A stretch of 64,000 bases of DNA, taken from NCBI GenBank assembly GCA_030280995.1, contig JASXTE010000017.1, forward strand, positions 21,133,998 through 21,197,997. The letters run 5' to 3'. A model generated the notes under the pieces. That model saw only the letters and a program-made list of their open reading frames with translations. It was not told where the DNA came from and made no database searches. The translations under genes and the position numbers were made by a program. This document shows, piece after piece, positions 55,687-64,000 of the stretch (positions are counted from its first letter, which is position 1; every line of letters begins with the position of its first letter). Origin of the DNA: Hemileia vastatrix. Its lineage: Eukaryota > Basidiomycota > Pucciniomycetes > Pucciniales > Zaghouaniaceae.

Positions 55687-56439
55687 TGTCACCAGACGAC
55701 CTACGCACAAGGTCGAGGATGTTCCTGAAAGTGAGATGAGGGATTTAGAGACTTCTTGGAAGCACAGAGGAATGATTCGAGGAAATGATTCAAAGGTCGC
55801 TTGAAGTAAGAGCTACAGGTTCAAGGTTCGTTCGAGAAGAATTATAGACTAGTTTCAAAGGTAATAGTAATTCTTAAATCTCACAAAGGGTTGGAAACTC
55901 AATAATAAAAGATTTAGGATTTAGAAATGAATATTGAGAAAACAAAATAAAGATACAATAACAATGATTTTAACTTTAAAGATTTACCACTATTAATGTA
56001 AATACGATTTTATAATTTAATTCTAAGGAATATCGAACCAAATACCCAACCACTTTTATCTCCTTTGTTCCTCCTCGCATTGACTTCCCTTCCATCGCAC
56101 CATTAATAACATACACTTAGACCCTCTACGCTAAATATCCGTCCATGCTAAATTTACCCCTTTTTAATTTATTAACAAAACTTTAATGAAAACTACTACT
56201 GTACTATTTCGTTGAACCTAGCACTGTGCGTCGCTTATTGAAAAGGACTAAGGCACCCTATTGGGAGATTGACTAATTTAGATTTAGAGTTCAGGCTAGC
56301 GCAGTTAAATAGTAAGTACACAAAGGAAAATCGCAGTTGCTATGGAGAATTGCTTTCTGCGCTTCGAGTATAGATTTAGGACTCAATATTATTGATTTAA
56401 TGAGCTGCTTTCGCGGCGAGTGTCACGTGGCGCGTGACA
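55687..56439 (-). repeat. 5' LTR of B2, 753 bp
   Basis: TGTCACCAGACGACC to GTGTCACGTGGCGCGTGACA. About 20 bp shorter than its partner because of a deletion near 56105 (CATTCCCATTCCATTGAC missing). The TATA box is GATAAAAG. Confidence 0.93.
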
Positions 56440-57538
56440 GACTAGTTAGAAAAAAGAAAACAGATTAAGGATTTTTTAGAAGAAAAGAAGTTTTAGAATT
56501 TTAAGAAAAGAAAAGAGAAGAGAAGAAAAAAAAAAGAGAGTTTTGAGGTTTTGGTTTTAAAGGATATTTAGATTGAAAAGATTTTAGGAGTTCAGGGGCG
56601 TTAGAAATGTTTATGGCTGGCTCCCAGGATGATTTGTCTGAGTCATCAAGAAACCTTCCCATTCCAAGAGGTATTGAAGTTTCCCCTTGTGCATTATCAA
56701 AACAAAGATAGGGCTTACTTCTTACTCTAGATGGCCTTCTACTTCGACCGGTTCCGGAAGAGGTTGGTTCCTGCCCGGGTATGTTTCTCAAGCCAGTTCC
56801 AGGAGAGATACATAAAAAACAGGGTGAATAGCCTGCCATTTAGGAGGTAGCTTGAGTCCAAATGCAGTTTTAGAGACTTCGGAGTCAATTTTGAAAGGTC
56901 CCAAGCGCTTTTTTGCCAGTTTCTTTGATGGTCAATTTTTTCAAATGTTTCATGCGTTGAGCCATATTTTGTCGCCTGGTTTATATGAGTGAGCAGGTTG
57001 TTGATGTTTGTCGGCCTGTTTCTTGTAACTTCGAATCTCTAATTCCAAGTTTGATTTAAGCTCTTCTTCGAGTTGTGATATGGTTCAATGATAATGTTCC
57101 GAAGGATGACTAGTTCCTACATGGATTGAGTTGAATCAAGGATGTCTTCCATAAACAGTTTTGAAAGGAGATTGTCGTGTTGACAAATGAGTGGAGTTAT
57201 TATAGTCAAATTCGGCCAATGGTAACCATGTGGTCCAATAGTCTTGTTGATAACTGAAATACATTCAAAGGTATTGTTCAAGGATTTGATTGACCTTTTC
57301 AATTTTCTCATTGGTTTCAGCATGATAGGCTGTAGAGAGATTCCTTGTGATATTGAGTTGTTGACACAATTGAGTCCAGAATGTGGACACAAACAATGAG
57401 CCTCTATCTGAAATAATATCATTAGGTAATCCATGTTTGGAAAATACATATTCTAGAAAAAGTTTTGACAAAAATTCTGCTGTAGCAGTAGTAGTGGTTT
57501 TTATTAAAATAGACATTTTTTAAAATCCATCTACTATT
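56440..57538 (-). pseudogene. pol: B3 Pol remainder: second 3' end segment and integrase
   Basis: After the GACTA duplication and GTT the sequence does not continue where B3 stopped at 48070. It returns to the A/G spacer, repeats the chromodomain and integrase tail, then gives the integrase core (ISDRGSLFVSTFW near 57375) and stops at CTACTATT (57538). The chromodomain segment shares private variants with 47503-48070 (ATAAAAAACAGGGTGAATAG). Many stops. Confidence 0.75.
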
Positions 57539-58260
57539 CACCAGATAAAATCTGGAGGTGAAATGCTAGCAATCCCCTCTATTTGAACTCCAGAGTGTCT
57601 CTGATTATTCCAGGGTTATTCTCACTTTATAACAATATACAAAATTGTATTGGAAGTACATTTATTCTCAGATTGATTATAGACAGAATATCAACTGATT
57701 CCAAATTATGCACAAGTTGATCCTCCAGAACTTAATTTTGATCCTCTGTTGAGCACAAATTGAGCACAAATTGATCTAACCTAAGCTTATGCATATATAA
57801 TAATTCAGGATACTTGCTCTATTAAATTTGATAATAAATTAAAATATTGATGAATTTATATAAAAAAAATTATTATGTAAGATATTAAATTATAAATTTA
57901 GGCATCATAGGAGGGCACTTAATAGAACTTAATTATACTATGTGACACCTTAATACTGTATCACACAGTTTGAAACATTTATAATAAAATGTGTCATGAT
58001 GGGCAATGAAATTGCTTGGACAGACACTTTCAAAAAAAAATACTGAACATAATACACAAATATAAAACCTTGACATCTATCCAATAAAAGATTTTCCTTT
58101 GGATAAATGGATTTTTCTCAGTTACTCCCTGCTAAAAAGTGTCCTTGTGAGGTTTGTCTGACCTTCAGGGGGATAATTTGGCCACTACTTTTATTTCCAT
58201 GATTGAACAAAATATCATCCTCATTTCCATCTAAGGAGTTGATCTCATCTGACTGTGTCT
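57539..58260. other. Background repeat, no gene
   Basis: Begins with the hairpin CCAGAT-AAA-ATCTGG. The first ~200 bp resemble the reverse complement of 27645-27840. AT-rich afterwards. Confidence 0.55.
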
Positions 58261-58264
58261 GATC

Positions 58265-61200
58265 AAAGGGGTCCACCACAAGTTTAGCCAAAATTTTGGT
58301 TAACACTTTTTTGATGGATAGTGACTAATGTTTATGAGGAATACTAGATTAACTAAAGAAGACTTGCACCCTACTACTGTCCATCATAAAAGTGTCCAGC
58401 TGAAGAATTCTCAAACTTTTGATTGACACCTTTGGCCTGGTCCGGCCATATGGGATCAATTCTGCATATGGAAATGAGGATGTAATTTGGTCAATCATGG
58501 TACTAGAAGTAATTTGATATAGACAAAGTGTCCAACTAAATATTGAAAAAAAATCAGTTTAAAACTTCATTAAGATTTTCAAAAAATCAAATTAAGTACA
58601 ATTTTATTCCTGATGGTGCCCATTTTATCCAACATCTCTTCTGAGCCTTGAAAGTATACATTTAGCTTGAATTTTTAATTTCATATAAAATCCCTTTTAT
58701 TCAACCTATTTCTTTTTATCCCTTTTTTTTCTTTTAGATATCAATTAATTTTATTTAAAACAAATCATTTTCGTAATTTTTTACCTGTATTAAATAAAAT
58801 TATTAAAGGTTTAACATCACCCTGTAAGCATTTGGAACATGTTTTTTGCTATACTAATAAAAATAATAATATACTGGTGACAAAACATTGATCAAATGTT
58901 AAAATATTAATTAAACAGAAAGATCAAATACCAGTGAATGTGTTTTAAAAAAATACCAGTTGTAGTGAGGAAGACCTGCACCCTAGATACTCACCATCAA
59001 ATAAGTGTCCAGAACAAGTTCGGCCAAACTTGTGCTGGACACTTTTGGTCAGGTGCAGTCATATGAGATCAATTCTCTCTATGGAAATGAAAAAATTTTT
59101 TTGTTAAAACTTCACTAGAAGTAGTTTTATATAGCCAAATTTTCTACTTAGAGCTCATCCAAACCACAGGTGCACAATTTTTTATCTTTAAAAAAAAGTA
59201 AATTTAGTACAATTTATCCCTGATGGCTCTAATTTGCTTAAACAGCTCAACTGGCCTTTGATAGTAGGAATATTACTTGGATTTCTTTTTTCATATTTGA
59301 TCCCTTTAACTTAATTTTTTATTCCTCATATTGCTTTTGGATATCAATTAATAATTTTTAAAATAAACTATTTTCATATTTTAATACATTTATTTAATAA
59401 TATTATAAATGGCATAACATCACCTGGTATGCATTTGGCACATGAGTTTTTTCTATACTTATAAAATTAATAATATAATGGCAACCAAAAATTAATCAAA
59501 TGATATTTATGAGTGAGGAACAAAGATAAAATACCAGAAGACATGTTTGTAAGAAATACTAGATGAAGTGAAGCAAAATTCTATCCTAGCTACTCTCCAT
59601 CATAAAAGTGTCCAGCATAAGTTCGGCCAAACTTGTGCTGGACACTTATGGTCAGGTGCAGTCAGATGGGAGTAATTCTCTCTATTGAAATGAAGGTACA
59701 TTTTTAATAAAAAATTACACTAGAAGTAGTTTGATATGGCAAAATTTTCATGCTGAAGTTTTGGTAAGGCTCAAGTGGTTTTTTTTTATTTTTACAAAAA
59801 AGAAAATTTAGTGCAAGTTTAGCCCTGATAGTGCTAATTTGATTCAACATCTCTTTTTTCTGTTAATGGCAGGAATTTAACTTGGATTTTAATTTTCATC
59901 TTTAATTTCTTTTATATTACTTGATTCCTCTCATATTGCTTTTAGATAGAAGTTAATTTTTTGTAAAGTAATTCATTTTCATATTTTTTTACCTTTATTT
60001 AATAATATTATAATGGGTGTTACATCTACCAGTATTCATTTGGCACACAAGTTTTTGCTATACTGATAATATTAATAATATAATGGTGACAAAAAATTAA
60101 TCAATTGATAAATATGAGTGAGGCACAAAGATTGAATAACAGTGGACATGTTTATAAGAAATTCCAGATGATTTAAAATGACTTGCACCCTGGCTACTCT
60201 CCATGATAAAAGTGTCCAGCACAAGTTTGGCCAAACTTGTGCTGGACACTTTGGGTTGCATGCTGTCAGATGCAATAAATTCTTTTTATGGAAATGAGAC
60301 TGAATGATCACACCATTACTGCACTGAAAGTAGTTTTATATGGACAAATTGTCCCCCAGAAGTTTTTCCAAACCTAAGGTAGACAATTTTTTACTTTGGT
60401 AAAAAGTAAATTTGATCCTTGTTAATCTATGATGATGCCTACTTTTTCTGAAGCCTCTACTGGCTCATTATAGCAGAAATTTTACTTAATATCTTTATTT
60501 CATGTTTGATCTCTTTAATTTTAATTTCACCCTTTTATTTATCCTTTAGCTTTTGAATATCAATTTTATTTTGGTAAAACTGTTAACTTTCACATTTTTT
60601 TAAATTTATTATATTATATTATTAAAGTTGTAAAATCACCCAGTGTACATTCAGTACAAATGTTTTTGCTATACTAAAAATATTAATAATATAATGGTGA
60701 CCAAAAAATAATCAAATAATAAATATGGATGTAACAGAAAGATCAAATACCCATAGACATTTTTAAAATGAATACAAGATTAACTGAAGAAGACTTGCAC
60801 CCTAGCTACTCTCCAGCATGAAAGTGTCCAGCAATAGTTCAGCTGAGCTTCTGCTGGACACGTTTGGTTGCATGCAGTCAGATGGGATAAATCTACTCAA
60901 TGGAAGTTAAAATGAATTTTTTCTCAATAATTGCACAAGAAGTAGTTTTATACTGCTTTACTATCCTCCTGATTTTTTGGAAAACCTCAGGTGGACACTT
61001 TTATTAATTTTAAAAAAAGAAAATATATTCCAAATCTAGAACTGGTGGTACAAATTTCGTCTGAAAACTCAAATTTTCTTTGATGGTAGAAATTTTATTT
61101 GAATGTTTAATTTCATATTTAATCACTTTTATTTTACTTTTTTATTCCTTTTTTTTCTTTCAAATATCAATTTATTTATTGTAAAACAAATTTTTTTTTT

Positions 61201-64000
61201 CATATTTTTTTACATTTATTTAATAAGATTATGAAAGATGTAGCATCTCCCAGTATGCATTTGTCTTAAAAGTTTTTTCAATACTAATAAAATTAATAGT
61301 ATAATGGGTTCGGCTGAACTTGTGCTGGACACTTTTGGTTGCATGAAGTCATATGAGATAAATTCTCTCTATGGCAATGAAAATGATATTTCACTTAATT
61401 ATTGAAGTAAAGAATGTTTAATATTGTAAAATTTTCCCCTGGAAGTCTGTCCAAACCTCAGGTCAAAATTTTTTAGCTATACCTAAAAGTAAGTTTAGAC
61501 TAAGTCTTGACCTAGGGGTCCCCAACTGTCCCAACACCACTTCTGGATCTTGATAGTAACAAATTTTACTTGTATTTTTTATTTTGTATTTGATCCCAGT
61601 TATTTTCATTTTACTTTTCTATTACTCTTTATAATTTTTAATATCAATTTTTTTTTTTAAAAACTAAACATATTTATATTTTTTTAACTTTATATAATAA
61701 TATTATGAAAGGTGTAACATCACCAATTTCGCATTTGGCATGCAGGTTTTTGCTATACTAGAAACATTAATAATATATATGGTGACAAAAAATTAATTGT
61801 AAGATAAATATGAATGACAAAGAAGATAAAAAACCAATAGAAATGTGAAAAACAAAAAACTGATTTACTGAGAAACACTTCCACCCCAGCTACTCTCCAT
61901 CGTAAAAGTGTCCAGCACAAGTTTGGCCAAACTTGTGCTGGACACTTTTGTTCAGGTGCAGTCAGATGAGATCAATTGTCTCTGTGTAAATTAAACTAAA
62001 AAAAATGCTAAATAATTACATTAGAAGTAGTTTGGTATGGCTGAATTATCCACCTTGAGTTTTTCCAAACCTCAGGTGAAAAAATTTTTATCTTTAAAAA
62101 AAATTAAATTTTATCAAATTTAGCCCTGATGGCACCCATTTGTCTCAACACCTCTACTGGCTCTTAGAGGCAGGAATTTTCCTTGAATTTTTCTTTTTCA
62201 TATTTGAACTCTTTTACTTTACTTTTTTATCACTCATGTTACATTTGGATATTAATTTATAATTTTGGAAAAAAAATCATTTTCATATTTTTTTAACATT
62301 TTTTAATAATATTATAAAAGGTGTAATATAACATGGCATGCATTTGGCACACAAGTTTTTTCTATACTAACAAAATTAATAATATTCTAATGAAAAAAAA
62401 TTAATGAGATAATACAATATGAATAACACAGAAAGATCAAATACCAGTTGACAAGTTTTAAAAAAATAAAAGTTGCACTGAAGAAGACCTGCACCCTAGC
62501 TACCTTCCATCATAAAAGTGTCTAGCACAAGTTTGGCTAAACTTGTGCCGGACAGTTTTGGTCACATGCAGTCAGATGGGATCAATTCTCTTTATGGCAA
62601 CAAAAAAACATTTTTTTATTAAACTTCACTACAAGTAGTTTTTTTTTAGCTGAATCATCAACCTTTCATTCTTCCCGACCTCAGGTGTATAATTTTTTAT
62701 CTTTGAAAAAAGGTCACTTATTACAATTTATCCCTGATGGCTACCATTTGTTTCAACACATCTACTGGCTCTTGAGAGCAAGATTTTTACTAGCATTTTG
62801 TTTTTCATAATTGATCTCTTTGAGATAAATTTTAATTTTTTATTTCTTTTTTTTTAATATCTATTTAAATTATTGTAAAGCTAATCATTTTCATATTTTT
62901 TTACTTTTATTTCATAATATTATAAAAGGTGTAACATCACCTGGTATGCATTTGGCACATGAGTTTTTTCTATACTTATAAAATTATTAATATAATGGTG
63001 ACAATAAATTAATCAAATGATATATATGAGTGAGGCAAAAAGATCAAGTACCAATGTACATGTTTATAGGAAATACCAGATTAACTGAAAAAAAAATTCT
63101 ACCCTAGCTACTCTCCATCATAAATGTGTCCAGCACAAGTTTGTACAAACTTGTGCTGGACACTTTTGGTCACATGCAGTCTGGTGTGATCAATTCTCTC
63201 TCATTGCACTAGAAGTTGTTTGAAATGGCTAAATGGTTCTGCTGAAGTTTTGTTAAACCTCAGGTTGGCACTTTTTTGTTTTTCAAAAAAGCAATTATAG
63301 TCCAAGTTTAGCCTCACTGGTGGACATTTGCCCCAAAATGTCTACTTGCTCTTGATGGCAGTAATTTTATTTTAATTTTTTATTTCATATTTGATCCCTT
63401 TAATTTTACCTTTTTCTCCCTCTTATTTCTTTTGTATATCAATTTATTTTTTGTATAACAAATCATTTTCATATTTTTTACCTTTATTTAATAATATTAT
63501 AAAAGGTTTAACATCACCCTGTATGCATTGGGCTCACAAGTTTTTGCTATACTTATAATATTAATAACATAATGGTGACAAAAATCAATCAAATGATAAT
63601 TATAAGTGAGGCCCAAAGATCAAATACCAGTGGAAATGTTTATAAGAAATACCAGATTAACTGAAGAAAAATTTCACCATAGCTACTCTCCATCATAAAA
63701 GTGTCCAGCACAAGTTTGGCCAAACTTGTGCTGGACACTTTTGGTCACATGCAGTCTGATGTGATCAATTCTCTCTATTGCAATGAAAATGAATTTTTCA
63801 TCACTAATTGCACTAGAAGTTGTTTGATATGGCGAAATTGCCATCCTGAAGTTTTGGTAAAGCTCAAGTGGGTTTTTTTTGATTTTTACAAAAAAGAAAT
63901 TATATTCCAAGTTTAGTGCCACTGGTGGGCGTTAATCTAGTTGCTCTTGATGGCAGGAATTTTCCTTTAATTATTTATTTCATATTTGATACCTTTAATT
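58265..64000. repeat. ~600 bp satellite, each monomer with a ~46 bp palindrome
   Basis: At least nine monomers continuing past the window. Palindromes start near 58270 (decayed), 58388 (decayed), 59003, 59604, 60208, 60821, 61307 (right half only), 61904, 62514, 63122 and 63697. Spacing is 601, 604, 613, then a shortened monomer, 610, 608 and 575. The arms are AAAAGTGTCCAGCACAAGTT and its complement around TTGGCCAA. Monomers share TTGCACTAGAAGTAGTTT, AATATTATAAAAGGTGTAAC and GACTTGCACCCTAGCTACTC. No coding frame. Confidence 0.92.

Larger units (their letters stand above)
48071..56439 (-). mobile_element. Complete Ty3/gypsy element B2
   Basis: LTRs 48071-48841 and 55687-56439, target duplications GACTA (48066-48070 and 56440-56444). 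Same plan as B1: gag-pol minus, antisense gene plus. It retains CGA at five sites where B1 has TGA stops, but has its own frameshifts and a ~50 bp deletion in gag. Confidence 0.95.
35967..57538 (-). mobile_element. Old B-family element B3, interrupted by A3 and B2 and truncated
   Basis: Minus-oriented. Its 3' LTR (35967-36631 plus 45498-45639) is split by A3. The antisense gene, spacer and 3' end of pol follow; pol is split by B2 at 48070/56440. Right of B2 another pol 3' end segment appears, then integrase to 57538, where the element ends abruptly. Gag, most of pol and the 5' LTR are missing. CG dinucleotides are scarcer than in B1 and B2, which fits greater age. Confidence 0.85.

Noticed and set aside
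1..64000. tRNA, rRNA or intact host genes
   Set aside because: I looked on both strands and saw no convincing candidate; a dedicated tRNA and gene-finder run would settle this.

Overview
This 64 kb window is AT-rich eukaryotic DNA made almost entirely of transposable elements and satellites. I found no intact host gene, tRNA or rRNA. A filamentous fungus, most likely a basidiomycete with a large repeat-filled genome (a rust fungus is a plausible guess), fits best. The reasons are chromodomain Ty3/gypsy polyproteins, a fungal-type Zn2Cys6-like cysteine motif, 52-56 nt introns with CTGA-type branch sites, a HARBI1-like transposase, a possible Tet/JBP-like oxygenase relic, and decay of TCGA to TTGA in repeats. 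The species is inference.

Left nest (1-27644). A minus-strand Ty3/gypsy element, A2, runs from its 5' LTR start at 27644 into its gag. Three elements sit inside it. A1 (plus strand, 1-4935) has only its pol and 3' LTR in the window. B1 (5608-14346) is a complete element flanked by TTCTG duplications and carries a 261 bp MITE in one LTR. C (16296-27133) is a complete element inside the A2 LTR. 

Middle (27645-35966). This holds a cluster of inverted modules separated by 44-46 bp palindromes, a ~178 bp tandem repeat, a broken Tet-like gene, C-rich and 20 bp minisatellites, and a broken HARBI1-like transposase.

Right nest (35967-57538). B3, an old element of the B family, is interrupted in its LTR by A3 (36632-45492, AGATT duplications) and in its pol by B2 (48071-56439, GACTA duplications). 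From 57539 to the end the sequence is background repeat and then a ~600 bp satellite, each monomer centred on a ~46 bp palindrome.

The most interesting unit is the B family. Its gag-pol reads on the minus strand here. It shows (1) a 14 nt sequence just after the 5' LTR that is perfectly complementary to the predicted 5' end of its own transcript, as in self-priming Tf1-like elements; (2) a textbook -1 frameshift signal at the gag stop (A AAA AAC, a 4 nt spacer and a 9 bp stem); and (3) between pol and the 3' LTR, on the opposite strand, a separate gene with its own TATA box and a spliceosomal intron. That gene encodes a ~298-residue protein with a Zn2Cys6-like cluster, a basic nuclear-localisation-like patch and acidic stretches. 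Its exon lengths are identical in B1 and B2. A second oddity is element C, which carries about 28 copies of a short hairpin with compensatory stem changes, spread from leader to 3' region and even inside its coding sequence.
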